Notes: a model not told the origin generated them from the letters alone. Positions 7,242 to 14,798 are shown, counted from the first letter of the stretch. The stretch is DNA of 18,396 nucleotides from Euryarchaeota archaeon UBA19 (GCA_002502175.1 DAPQ01000061.1:1-18396), one strand, 5' to 3'. Numbers and translations are program-made.

Positions 7242-7729
7242 TAACTCTCAACTCCGAGTTCATTCATCAGCCTCTCAACATGACCGGTGGCTCTTACATT
7301 ATAGCCAACAAATTCGAAATTACCGTCTAATCCAATCACAAAAGTAGAACGAGAGACGCCTAAGTATGTCTTTCCGTAATTCATCTTCTCCCTCCATACA
7401 CCGTATAGGTTATGCAATTCGATGTCTTGATCGACGATTAATTCGAAGTTGAGATTATGCTTATTTATGAAATTAGAATGTGATTTTGAGGAGTCTTTTG
7501 AAACCCCAATGACTCGGTATCCCACTGCTTTTAATCGGTCAAAATTATCCCTAAAATCACAGGCTTGCTTAGTACAGCCAGGCGTCGAATCTTTAGGATA
7601 AAAGTAGAGAATTACTTTTTCGCCTCCATTAAGAATTTCACTTAGCCTAATCGTGGTTCCATCTGTCAATTCGGCTTCAAAATCTGGGGCGTTTTGGCCA
7701 ACCTCAAAATTCACCAACTCGTCACTCAT
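7241..7729 (-). CDS. bcp: BCP-type thiol peroxidase (peroxiredoxin)
   Basis: Cytoplasmic reduction of H2O2 and organic hydroperoxides using thioredoxin-like donors. With the ATG at 7729 it has 162 residues, normal for BCP. The peroxidatic Cys52 lies in DSTPGCTKQACDF and the resolving Cys57 five residues later, the 1-Cys/atypical 2-Cys BCP spacing. Other family landmarks are APDFEAEL at the N-terminus, VILYFYPKD before the active site, VIGVSKDS, and GVSRSTFVI with the active-site Arg. A longer form from TTG 7744 adds only MCGEI and is less likely. It is the first gene of a two-gene unit with the flavin-reductase protein, suggesting a shared redox role. The 28 bases to the divergent gene at 7758 must hold both starts. 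Confidence 0.92.
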   Translation of the reverse strand: MSDELVNFEVGQNAPDFEAELTDGTTIRLSEILNGGEKVILYFYPKDSTPGCTKQACDFRDNFDRLKAVGYRVIGVSKDSSKSHSNFINKHNLNFELIVDQDIELHNLYGVWREKMNYGKTYLGVSRSTFVIGLDGNFEFVGYNVRATGHVERLMNELGVES

Positions 7730-7749
7730 AATTTCCCCACACAAACGGG

Positions 7750-7755
7750 GGTGAT
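7750..7755 (+). promoter_or_regulatory. Shine-Dalgarno GGTGAT for the small membrane protein
   Basis: GGTGAT within GGGGGTGATGAATG, two bases before ATG 7758. It selects this frame: the overlapping ATG at 7754 opens a frame that stops after 15 codons. Confidence 0.5.
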
Positions 7756-7757
7756 GA

Positions 7758-8090
7758 ATGCTCGTATTGGGAGCATTGAAGAAACAAGGCTGTCTGATTA
7801 GTGGTATGGGTAAAGCAGGAAAGATTTCAGGGGCCCTTTCGCTAATTGTCGGAGTGTTATTTCTGATTGGTTGGTTTGGAGCAGGTATGGGGATTGATTA
7901 CATCGACAATCAGTTAGAAGAAAATTGCGATAGCACGAGTGGACAAATTGGACAAATTACCGGCTGGGATGATGGACAGTGTCAGGATGGAAGAGATACA
8001 CGGGACCTTCTTTCTTCAATACAATATTCATTGCTACTTGGTGGAGCGGCACTATGTATCACGGGTGTCTGGATGTTAGTTAGACATTGA
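7758..8090 (+). CDS. Small two-helix membrane protein, function unknown
   Basis: 110 residues with two clear hydrophobic helices: ISGALSLIVGVLFLIGWFG (about 23-41) and SLLLGGAALCITGVWMLV (about 91-108). Between them is an extracytoplasmic or cytoplasmic loop of about 45 residues, acidic, with two cysteines (ENCDSTSG and GQCQDG) that could form a disulfide. I do not recognise a family. The start at 7758 is supported by a strong GGTGAT element; an internal ATG at 7806 (MGKAGK) just before the first helix is a possible alternative. The gene is divergent from bcp and converges on nth with only four bases between them. Confidence 0.65.
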   Translation: MLVLGALKKQGCLISGMGKAGKISGALSLIVGVLFLIGWFGAGMGIDYIDNQLEENCDSTSGQIGQITGWDDGQCQDGRDTRDLLSSIQYSLLLGGAALCITGVWMLVRH

Positions 8091-8094
8091 TTTT

Positions 8095-8742
8095 CTATTG
8101 CTTTGATTCTTCCCGAATTCGTTTTTTACTGGCCGCCCAGCCACAAATTGGGCAGTCAGATAGATTGTGATTGCGGGCTGGACAATATTCCCGTCCGAAG
8201 AAAATGATTTGCAGATGACGACGATTCCAAGTATCGATTGGAAAAACAGCCTTCAGATCCCTTTCAGTTTGCTCAACATTACGCGCCTTGGACAAACCCC
8301 AGCGACTTGCTAAGCGGTGGATGTGTGTGTCAACTGGAAAGGCGGGCACTCCGAATGCCTGTGCCATAACCACGCTAGCAGTCTTGTGTCCAACACCTGC
8401 AAGTGATTCTAAGAATTCCCAATCCGGAATAATTTCTCCTCCCCCTTGCAGTATTTGTTCTGCCATTAATTTCAGATTCTTGGCTTTGGTTGGCGCGAGT
8501 CCAATTTCTCGGATTAAACTCTGAATTTCTTCAACTTCCAAAGATGCCATCTTTTCTGGATTGTCTGCTCTTGCAAACAAAGCCGGAGTCACCTCGTTTA
8601 CCTTCTTGTCAGTTGTCTGTGCAGAAAGCATTACTGCGACTAACAAAGTGTAGGGGTCAGTATGGTCCAAAGGAATTGGAGTTTCAGGGTATAATTCGTC
8701 TAACTGTGCCCCGATTTTGTCAGCCTTATCGGCTCTTTTCAT
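8095..8742 (-). CDS. nth: Endonuclease III (DNA glycosylase/AP lyase), three-cysteine variant
   Basis: Removes oxidised pyrimidines and cleaves abasic sites in base-excision repair. The 215 residues align almost residue for residue with E. coli Nth. The helix-hairpin-helix LAGVGHKTA carries catalytic Lys120, and VDTHIHRL carries Asp138. MLSAQTTDKKVN (39-50) is the usual N-terminal signature. The Fe-S cluster end differs: C187, C197 and C200 are present (CPARNHNLSDCPIC), giving C-X9-C-X2-C, with no fourth cysteine before the C-terminus at 215. E. coli has C-X6-C-X2-C-X5-C. His192 might serve as a ligand, or the cluster may be lost. It overlaps the preceding small membrane gene by ATGA, in an operon headed by polX. 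Confidence 0.94.
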   Translation of the reverse strand: MKRADKADKIGAQLDELYPETPIPLDHTDPYTLLVAVMLSAQTTDKKVNEVTPALFARADNPEKMASLEVEEIQSLIREIGLAPTKAKNLKLMAEQILQGGGEIIPDWEFLESLAGVGHKTASVVMAQAFGVPAFPVDTHIHRLASRWGLSKARNVEQTERDLKAVFPIDTWNRRHLQIIFFGREYCPARNHNLSDCPICGWAASKKRIREESKQ

Positions 8743-8945
8743 TGCTTAATTTCCCCCTCATCCCGAAGTCCGAGGAATAGTGAACCACCCACAATTAATC
8801 CAGGAACCAAGTAACAAGGACCGTACATCCAAGTCTCCCATTCATCTCCAGTAGTACCTCCAAGAACGAAGTAGGCAGCAATTCCGGCAAATAATGCTGG
8901 CAGCAATGAAACAGTGCCAAAAACCAGTCCCCGCATTAGGCGCAT
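8739..8945 (-). CDS. Small two-helix membrane protein between polX and nth
   Basis: 68 residues from ATG 8945, made up of two hydrophobic helices (LVFGTVSLLPALFAGIAAYFV and PCYLVPGLIVGGSLFLGL) joined by a short loop with GDEWETWMYG, and a short charged C-terminus. The longest open frame reaches 9080 but that part overlaps the polX C-terminus in another frame and is not membrane-like, so I start it after the polX stop (8981). The stop overlaps the nth start by four bases (ATGA), implying translational coupling. No family recognised. A gene this small inside a repair operon may be a passenger or may tether something to the membrane; the sequence does not say. Confidence 0.6.
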   Translation of the reverse strand: MRLMRGLVFGTVSLLPALFAGIAAYFVLGGTTGDEWETWMYGPCYLVPGLIVGGSLFLGLRDEGEIKQ

Positions 8946-8980
8946 GGATGTGGCTAGAATACGATAGTCATCAACCTTCG

Positions 8981-10915
8981 TCAGAGGCCCAGTAGTTGTT
9001 CCATCTCCGAACCAGTCTTTGTGTTCAGCACATCCTCTGCTTCTAGCCAACCCTTTCGGGCGATTTGAACTCCATACCAAACATCAGCCAAACCTTCAGT
9101 TCCATGTGCATCGGGGTTGATGCAAACCGGTACGCCTTGCTGTTTTGCATAATTACAGAGCCTCCAATCTAGATCTAATCTATATGGAGATGCATTAATT
9201 TCAACGGCTTTCAATTCACCTTCAGAATTGAGTTCCCCCATTCTTCGTAACACGGCATGCATATCCACAGGAAATCCTTCTCTACCTTGTAATATTCTTC
9301 CAGTTGGGTGGCCTAATATCGTGAAAGTAGGGTTTTCTATAGCCCGAATTAGTGCTTCAGTATTTTCAATTTCGTCTCGATTTCTCCAACTACCTAAAGC
9401 GTGTACTGAGCCTACTATATGGCTCATCGATTGACGCGTTTCATCTGGATAATCTAAGCCACCGTCAACTAATATGTCACACTCGGAACCATGGAATATT
9501 CGGAAATCCTCCCCCGAGTCAGCCCAGCCTTCATTGAGTGCACGAATCATTCCTGCTTGTACTGGTATTCCATCCGCAGGAATACCAATTTGTCGACCAC
9601 CGATATTGAGTATTTCAGAGTGGTCGGCAATACCAAGATACTCCCAACCTAATTCCTGTGCCGCCGCCGCCATTTCTTCCAATGTGTTCACTCCATCAGA
9701 TGCGACAGTGTGATTGTGAAGTGCTCCTCGAATTTGTTCGGGTTGGATTAAATTTGGAAGAGATGAAGATTGAGCGGCTTCAATTTCACCTGTATCTTCA
9801 CGCATTTCAGGAGGAACCCAATCTAGTCCTAGATGACGGTAGATATCCTCCTCATCTGCACATTCTAGAGTATATTTGGCCGCCTCCATTCCTATTGCAT
9901 CGCCAGCCTCTTTCTCAGGAAATAGGCCAAATTCATTCAATCTAAGACCTCGATCTATTGCCAGTTGACGCATTCGGATATTGTGTTCTTTGGACCCTGT
10001 GAAGTAGGCTAAAGTGAATGGGAACGTTTCTGGGGGAACTATTCTGACTTGAGCATCGATTGTCGCATCTCCACTTCGCTCCATCATAGATTCCGCAAGT
10101 TGGGCGTCAAGACTTCCTGCTGATTCGGTACCAGATAACATATCTTGTTCTAAAATCAGACTAACCTTAGACTCACCAGAACCCTTTACCTCAGCGATTC
10201 CAGGAAGAGATAGAATAGCCTTGACGACTGCATCATGATCAGCGGGTTCTGCTGCAACTACGATATCTAGGTCTCCAATTGTTTCTCTGCGACGCCGTGC
10301 ACTACCTGCAAGTTGCGCGCGAGAAACTCCAGGAATAGCCGCAACCCTCGACTCCAGTGCCTGGCCAAACATCAGGCCTACGTCCATTCGGGAACGCCCT
10401 TGGTAGCGGCGCAATAATTCAATTCCTTCGAGATATTTTTGTTGACTTTTCTCTCCAAAACCGGACAGAGGAGCTACATGGCCCATTTCACATGCTATCT
10501 TCAACGATTCAACTGAATCCACTCCAAGTTCCTCATACATTACTCGGGCGCGTTTGGGGCCCAATCCGGGTATCCCTACAATCTCGATTAAACCGGGTGG
10601 AATTTTTGCATACAATTGAGGTAAATCTCCCCAAGTACCTTCCATCACAGCCTCTGTTACTAAGCCACTGATTCCTTTACCAATTCCTTTGACCTCAACC
10701 AGCCTTCCATCTTGTACAACACTTAGCAGGTCTTCTTCCATTGAAGCCAAGGCACGGCTTGCATTTTGGTATGCTCTAACCCTAAACACATTGGCTCCAT
10801 CTAGTTCCAGTAGCACTCCTACTTGTTCCATCACAGCGACTACAGAGGACTTGGTTTGGAAAGGAGGCCCTGTGCTTCTAGGCTTGGGTAGACTCCAACC
10901 CTTGACCTTCACCAT
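8981..10915 (-). CDS. polX: PolX-type DNA polymerase / PHP phosphoesterase
   Basis: Bacterial/archaeal family-X protein for gap filling and 3' end processing in base-excision repair. With start ATG 10915 it has 644 residues. In order: an N-terminal helical lyase-like domain (about 20-70); helix-hairpin-helix elements (VKGIGKGISG, VGIPGLGPKRA); the nucleotidyltransferase palm AGSARRRRETIGDLDIVVAA (203-222) with Asp215 and Asp217; the thumb motif YFTGSKEHNIRMR; and a C-terminal PHP domain with HNHTVASDG (400-408), ADHSE, HGSECDI, VGSVHALG, ILGHPTG, EINASPYR and NPDAHG. PHP metal ligands look intact, so the exonuclease/phosphoesterase half should work. The third palm carboxylate appears to be Gln289 (AQVRIVPPE in place of VDLRVVPPE), and about 30 extra residues precede it. 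A longer GTG start at 10978 would add 21 residues and overlap the divergent gene. It heads an operon with a small membrane gene and nth. Confidence 0.92.
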   Translation of the reverse strand: MVKVKGWSLPKPRSTGPPFQTKSSVVAVMEQVGVLLELDGANVFRVRAYQNASRALASMEEDLLSVVQDGRLVEVKGIGKGISGLVTEAVMEGTWGDLPQLYAKIPPGLIEIVGIPGLGPKRARVMYEELGVDSVESLKIACEMGHVAPLSGFGEKSQQKYLEGIELLRRYQGRSRMDVGLMFGQALESRVAAIPGVSRAQLAGSARRRRETIGDLDIVVAAEPADHDAVVKAILSLPGIAEVKGSGESKVSLILEQDMLSGTESAGSLDAQLAESMMERSGDATIDAQVRIVPPETFPFTLAYFTGSKEHNIRMRQLAIDRGLRLNEFGLFPEKEAGDAIGMEAAKYTLECADEEDIYRHLGLDWVPPEMREDTGEIEAAQSSSLPNLIQPEQIRGALHNHTVASDGVNTLEEMAAAAQELGWEYLGIADHSEILNIGGRQIGIPADGIPVQAGMIRALNEGWADSGEDFRIFHGSECDILVDGGLDYPDETRQSMSHIVGSVHALGSWRNRDEIENTEALIRAIENPTFTILGHPTGRILQGREGFPVDMHAVLRRMGELNSEGELKAVEINASPYRLDLDWRLCNYAKQQGVPVCINPDAHGTEGLADVWYGVQIARKGWLEAEDVLNTKTGSEMEQLLGL

Positions 10916-10945
10916 GTACCTAACGGGGATTCTCGGCCCTTGAGG

Positions 10946-11344
10946 ATGTCCATCAGCACTATAGAACCCAAGACTCACAAATACACACCCAATCGGAGAG
11001 ATGTGGAGTTACTTGCAACTCTGGAAACCGCCTCGATTACCCTTTGTGGTATCGCTATGTTACTTTGGATGAGTATCGGAACATTTACTCGAGCTGAGTG
11101 GGGAGAAGCATTTGCTCAGAAAACTATCTTCGTTTTGTGTGTGACCTCTGCAATTTTGCTATTTTCTCTACATCATCTTGGCGGAGAGCTATGGGGTTCA
11201 CGCAATGTTGCAATACCATTTGCCATGACTGCTCTAATCGTGGCTGCAGCAGGATCTCTAAACATCAAAGGCCAAGATGTCCAAGGTGAAATTAACCCTC
11301 ACGAAATAATGAGGATGAGAAAACAAGAAAGGGATGAAGACTGA
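10946..11344 (+). CDS. Three-helix membrane protein, function unknown
   Basis: 132 residues from ATG 10946. Three hydrophobic helices are visible: about 25-44 (TLCGIAMLLWMSIGTF), 57-74 (IFVLCVTSAILLFSL) and 85-102 (VAIPFAMTALIVAAAGSL). A polar N-terminus of about 20 residues and a charged C-terminal tail (EIMRMRKQERDED) flank them. The loop HHLGGELWGS between helices 2 and 3 is the most distinctive element. I do not recognise a family. It is divergent from polX with 30 bases between chosen starts, and it converges with the NifU-like gene with two bases between them. A TTG two codons earlier is an alternative start. Confidence 0.6.
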   Translation: MSISTIEPKTHKYTPNRRDVELLATLETASITLCGIAMLLWMSIGTFTRAEWGEAFAQKTIFVLCVTSAILLFSLHHLGGELWGSRNVAIPFAMTALIVAAAGSLNIKGQDVQGEINPHEIMRMRKQERDED

Positions 11345-11346
11345 TT

Positions 11347-11640
11347 CTATTCTTCGGTTCTTTCAACACCTAATTTATCGTCGATAAATGCACGCATGTA
11401 GGCAGGAAGTTCTCCATTGACGAAGATTACATCATTTACTTCATCGAGTTTCATCAATGAATAATAAATCTGCATTGCAGTCATAGGAGTTGAACTGCAG
11501 CCAGTGCAGCCACCCTCTAGTGAAATCATGATTATTCCATCTGTAGTGTCGACTACATTGACAATTCCATCGTGTGCGTCCAAAATTGCTTGGACCGGCC
11601 CTACGGACTGTAGAATGAGTTGCTTATCGACTTCAGCCAC
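11347..11640 (-). CDS. NifU C-terminal-domain (Nfu-type) Fe-S cluster protein
   Basis: 97 residues forming a single Nfu domain. GIVNVVDTTDGIIMISLEGG is followed by CTGCSSTPMT, the CxxC that binds a 4Fe-4S cluster between two subunits, then a helix (AMQIYYSLMKL). Proteins of this type carry Fe-S clusters to target enzymes in the cytoplasm. The N-terminal region (VGPVQAILDAHDG) corresponds to the usual start of the domain, with DAHDG where many have DGGD. The start is GTG 11640 with GAGG seven bases upstream. It is a single-gene unit: convergent with the three-helix protein and divergent from the amidotransferase. Possible clients in the window are endonuclease III and the edge Fe-S oxidoreductase, but this is inference. 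Confidence 0.82.
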   Translation of the reverse strand: MAEVDKQLILQSVGPVQAILDAHDGIVNVVDTTDGIIMISLEGGCTGCSSTPMTAMQIYYSLMKLDEVNDVIFVNGELPAYMRAFIDDKLGVERTEE

Positions 11641-11703
11641 GTGATTTCCTCATAGTGGCCACTAGGCGAGGTGCTTTGAACCATTGGTGGGCTGACCATC
11701 GAT

Positions 11704-12603
11704 GTGGCGGACATGGTCAGGGTTCTGATGGTCGACCTGCTGGTCGAGCGGGAAACTTTCGGACATGGAGGAAATCAGGAGGTTGTGAGGCCATTTGCAG
11801 CAGCTGGAGATGTAGAGTTGCTTCTCGTAACCCCTCAAATGCAATCCTTTGAGGCTGGTAAAAAAGCCGAAGCAGGAGAAGTGCCGCTTTCAGAGGAAGA
11901 CGTTCCTCATTGGGATGATGATTTCCCCTTCTGGCAATCAACCACCGTTGAATTAGAAGGCAGAACAGTTTCATTTCGAAGAATTGTTATGCCGATGGTT
12001 GAAAATGACCTAGAGATGGCAAATTGGCTAGATTCCATAGCCGTGGATGCCGTAGTGTGTAGTGGATCACGCCGTAATGTTAGCATGTGGGAGGATTGGA
12101 TGGCTCCCACGGCATCCTTGGTTCGAGCCTCTGCAAATGCGGGTAGGCCAACATTAGGAATTTGCTTCGGTCACCAATTACTTTGCCACGCTCTAGGTGC
12201 AACCATCGAGCGTGCCGACTCTCTTTCAAGTGGGATTTGGGACTTGGACTTCACTGATATTGGAGTAGATGATGAATTGCTTACCTCACATGTTTCGGAT
12301 GATTCTTGCGTTGCAGGATTATTCACCCATCAAGATCACGTAATGAGTGTTCCAGAATCTTGTTCTCTTCTATGCTCAACAAGCCATAACGGAGTTACTG
12401 CAGTTAGAGTTCTTTCCGAAGACGGTGAGCCCTTACCTTCGTGGGGAATACAATTTCATCCAGAGGCTGCAAGAGCAAGAATTGAGCGTGCTCACGAATG
12501 GGGCCACATAAGCGATGAAGAATTAGCTTCTTTCAAAGGGGAACATGATGGAGCCAGTATATTGTCTTCATTCGCGACGGTCGTAGGTCGCTATCAAGCA
12601 TAA
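11704..12603 (+). CDS. Class I glutamine amidotransferase-like protein
   Basis: 299 residues. The C-terminal half holds the triad of class I glutaminases: Cys154 in GRPTLGICFGHQLL (nucleophile elbow), His252 and Glu254 in SWGIQFHPE. The N-terminal part (VRVLMVDLL, then GGNQEVVRPF and a variable region to about 110) is the beginning of the Rossmann-like fold. Free-standing members hydrolyse glutamine for a synthetase partner or cleave gamma-glutamyl bonds. No synthetase is next to it, so the substrate is unknown; it resembles the GMP-synthase-like standalone group (YfeJ-type). The GTG at 11704 is the longest reasonable start; ATG 11713 is equally possible, with no clear SD or TATA for either. 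A GC-rich stem-loop follows the stop by four bases. Confidence 0.82.
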   Translation: MADMVRVLMVDLLVERETFGHGGNQEVVRPFAAAGDVELLLVTPQMQSFEAGKKAEAGEVPLSEEDVPHWDDDFPFWQSTTVELEGRTVSFRRIVMPMVENDLEMANWLDSIAVDAVVCSGSRRNVSMWEDWMAPTASLVRASANAGRPTLGICFGHQLLCHALGATIERADSLSSGIWDLDFTDIGVDDELLTSHVSDDSCVAGLFTHQDHVMSVPESCSLLCSTSHNGVTAVRVLSEDGEPLPSWGIQFHPEAARARIERAHEWGHISDEELASFKGEHDGASILSSFATVVGRYQA

Positions 12604-12607
12604 TCTC

Positions 12608-12622
12608 CGCCCCGTAGGGGCG
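12608..12622 (+). other. GC-rich stem-loop after the amidotransferase gene
   Basis: CGCCCC, loop GTA, GGGGCG: a perfect 6-bp GC stem starting four bases after the TAA at 12601-12603. There is no T-run after it, so it is not a classic archaeal or bacterial terminator. It could protect the mRNA 3' end or mark the boundary before the hppA promoter. Confidence 0.4.
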
Positions 12623-12639
12623 ATTATTGTGGATTCGGA

Positions 12640-12647
12640 TTAAATAG
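12640..12647 (+). promoter_or_regulatory. TATA-like box of hppA
   Basis: TTAAATAG is the only AT-rich box in the 82-base spacer. Its centre at about 12644 predicts transcription near 12670, leaving a leader of about 16 bases that contains the ribosome-binding element. Confidence 0.5.
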
Positions 12648-12676
12648 GGACCCTAGGTCGGCGACTCAACCTAATT

Positions 12677-12682
12677 GGTGAT
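12677..12682 (+). promoter_or_regulatory. Shine-Dalgarno GGTGAT of hppA
   Basis: GGTGAT three bases before ATG 12686 matches the same element seen before 7758 and 377. With the TATA box it supports a short-leadered transcript. Confidence 0.55.
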
Positions 12683-12685
12683 ATT

Positions 12686-14749
12686 ATGGACGGAGAACAA
12701 ATTGGAATGATGGGAATGGGAGCAGGAATACTAGGACTGCTCATAGCATTCATGCTATATCGAAAGGTTGATTCAATCGAAATTGAAAACAAAACTGTAG
12801 CAACTATCACTGGAAGAATTCAGGATGGCGCCATGGCCTTCCTAATGGCAGAATATCGAATGCTGGCGATTTTCATCGTAGTTGTCGCTGGATTATTATT
12901 AGCTGGTGGCGAAGATAACGGTCTTGGTTTGGAAACCATGGTCGCTTTCATCATCGGTGCTCTTTGTAGTGTAGCGGCTGGATTCAGTGGAATGCAATCC
13001 GCTACTAGTGCTAATGGTCGCACAGCGCAAGCAGCGGCAAACGGTGGTCAAGCAGCGGCTCTCACTACATCATACAATGGTGGAGCGGTAATGGGACTTG
13101 CCGTAGGCGGGCTCGGCCTCTTTGGAATCTCCCTAATGTATTACATGACAGACCCAGTTGGCGGAGACGGATTCCTTTCTGTTGAGAACGTCGCTGGATT
13201 CGGGATGGGTGCTTCTTCCATCGCACTATTCGCTCGTGTTGGTGGAGGAATTTACACCAAGGCTGCGGATGTAGGTGCAGACCTTGTTGGTAAGGTAGAG
13301 GCAGGTATTCCGGAGGATGACCCGCGCAACCCTGGTGTAATCGCTGACAATGTTGGAGACAATGTTGGTGACGTCGCTGGAATGGGCGCTGATATTTTCG
13401 AGTCATTCGTAGGTTCAATCATCGCTGCTATGGTTATCGCTCAGGCTAGCGAGGAGCTAGGTGCGGATTACCTAATGATTCCAATCGCTCTGGCTGTTGT
13501 AGGATATATTTCATCCATTATTGGAGTATTTTCAATTGCTGGAATGAAAAACATGCATCCTGGAGCTGCACTACGTAACACCACATTCATTGGGGCCGCT
13601 CTATTTATCGGCGGAGGATACTTCACTCTAGACTATCTGGAATTAGACACTACGGTAATTCAGGCAGTGGCAATTGGATCACTAGTTGGTATTCTAATTG
13701 GACTAGTAACCGAATACTACACAGGAATTGAACCTGTATTCGGAATTAAGGTACAAGCGATTCCATACATCGGAGAGGCTTCCAAGACCGGCAGTGCAAC
13801 GAATGCGATTGCAGGTCTTGCTGTAGGTATGCAATCTGTATTCATCCCTGTTCTTCTAATGGCTGGTGGAATTTACTTTGCAAACGATGTAATGGGTGGT
13901 GGCAATGCAGGCCTTTACGGAATTGCAATGGCTGCAATGGGAATGCTAGGAACTGTTGGAGTTACCATGACAGTAGATGCTTACGGACCAGTAGCGGATA
14001 ATGCTGGTGGAATTGCAGAGATGTCAGGACTCGGAAAGGAAGTGAGAGAAATCACAGATGGCCTAGACTCAATTGGAAACTCAACCGCAGCAATCGGAAA
14101 AGGATTCGCCATAGGTAGTGCTGCATTGACAGCTCTTGCACTATTCGCTGCATACAAGACCAGTGCAGGACTTGAGGCAGCAGATCTTTCCCTAACCAAT
14201 CCAGAGGTTGTAATTGGTCTGCTAATTGGTGGTGCACTTCCATTCCTAGTCGCAGCCATGACCATGAAGTCCGTAGGTCGCGCGGCTGAAGACATGATTA
14301 CTGAGATACGCAGACAATTCAGAGAAATTGATGGATTGTTGGAAGGACGTGAAGGCGTAGAACCAGACAGTGCAACTTGTGTTGATATTTCCACACAAGC
14401 AGCCCTTCGAGAGATGATTTTGCCAGGATTAGTTGCTGTAGCAAGCCCTGTAGTAATAGGAGTAATCCTAGGGCCTGAAGCTCTGGGAGGAACTCTCGCT
14501 GGCGCAACCGCAACTGGTGTTCTGTTGGCTCTATTCATGGCAAACGCCGGAGGAGCATGGGACAACGCAAAGAAGGCTATCGAGCAAGGTGAGATTCCTG
14601 GCGCTGAAAAGGGCGATGAAGCTCACTCTGCAGCAGTAGTCGGTGACACTATTGGTGACCCGTTCAAGGACACCAGTGGACCTTCACTAAACATTCTAAT
14701 CAAGTTGATGTCAATCGTATCGGTTGTTATCGCTAGTTTAATTGCATAA
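12686..14749 (+). CDS. hppA: Membrane-bound ion-translocating pyrophosphatase, K+-dependent type
   Basis: Hydrolyses pyrophosphate and pumps H+ or Na+ across the membrane. 687 residues with about 16 hydrophobic helices, the normal size. Substrate and Mg sites are intact: KAADVGADLVGKVEAGIPED (about 192-211), DNVGDNVGDVAGMGADIFES (221-240), and near the C-terminus a run with VVGDTIGDPFKDTSGPS. The segment GNSTAAIGKGFAIGS (464-478) has Ala468 where K+-independent enzymes have Lys (GNTTKA), and Gly471 where those have Thr. By the established rule this makes it potassium-dependent. K+-dependent members include both Na+ and H+ pumps, and I cannot decide which. It has its own promoter and a GGTGAT element. 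A triple-hairpin spacer separates it from the lipoprotein gene, so the two may be differently expressed. Confidence 0.96.
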   Translation: MDGEQIGMMGMGAGILGLLIAFMLYRKVDSIEIENKTVATITGRIQDGAMAFLMAEYRMLAIFIVVVAGLLLAGGEDNGLGLETMVAFIIGALCSVAAGFSGMQSATSANGRTAQAAANGGQAAALTTSYNGGAVMGLAVGGLGLFGISLMYYMTDPVGGDGFLSVENVAGFGMGASSIALFARVGGGIYTKAADVGADLVGKVEAGIPEDDPRNPGVIADNVGDNVGDVAGMGADIFESFVGSIIAAMVIAQASEELGADYLMIPIALAVVGYISSIIGVFSIAGMKNMHPGAALRNTTFIGAALFIGGGYFTLDYLELDTTVIQAVAIGSLVGILIGLVTEYYTGIEPVFGIKVQAIPYIGEASKTGSATNAIAGLAVGMQSVFIPVLLMAGGIYFANDVMGGGNAGLYGIAMAAMGMLGTVGVTMTVDAYGPVADNAGGIAEMSGLGKEVREITDGLDSIGNSTAAIGKGFAIGSAALTALALFAAYKTSAGLEAADLSLTNPEVVIGLLIGGALPFLVAAMTMKSVGRAAEDMITEIRRQFREIDGLLEGREGVEPDSATCVDISTQAALREMILPGLVAVASPVVIGVILGPEALGGTLAGATATGVLLALFMANAGGAWDNAKKAIEQGEIPGAEKGDEAHSAAVVGDTIGDPFKDTSGPSLNILIKLMSIVSVVIASLIA

Positions 14750-14754
14750 ATTGC

Positions 14755-14798
14755 CCAAACATGTTTGGACGCTGAAGCGTCAGACTCTTGAGAGTCTG
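14755..14798 (+). repeat. Three tandem inverted repeats between hppA and the lipoprotein gene
   Basis: Within 44 bases starting six bases after the hppA stop: a 14-base perfect palindrome CCAAACATGTTTGG (14755-14768); GACGC-TGAA-GCGTC (14768-14781); and CAGACTCT-TG-AGAGTCTG (14781-14798) with 8-base arms. They abut, sharing single boundary bases. There is no T-run. They may act as mRNA processing or stability structures, or as operator sites for the next gene (ATG 14814). Confidence 0.75.

Noticed and set aside
6904..7347. 147-codon plus-strand frame across the flavin-reductase and bcp junction
   Set aside because: Opposite two well-supported genes; Ser-rich composition typical of antisense reading.
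7735..7750. CCCC...GGGG inverted repeat between bcp and the 7758 gene
   Set aside because: Only four-base arms with an eight-base loop; could easily be chance, and GGGG is part of the ribosome-binding element.
8946..9080. N-terminal extension of the 68-residue membrane protein
   Set aside because: Mostly overlaps the polX C-terminus in another frame and contains no membrane-like or recognisable sequence.
13981..14565. 194-codon minus-strand open frame inside hppA
   Set aside because: It lies wholly opposite a strongly conserved part of hppA and reads as Ala/Pro/Ser-rich antisense sequence with no recognisable motif.
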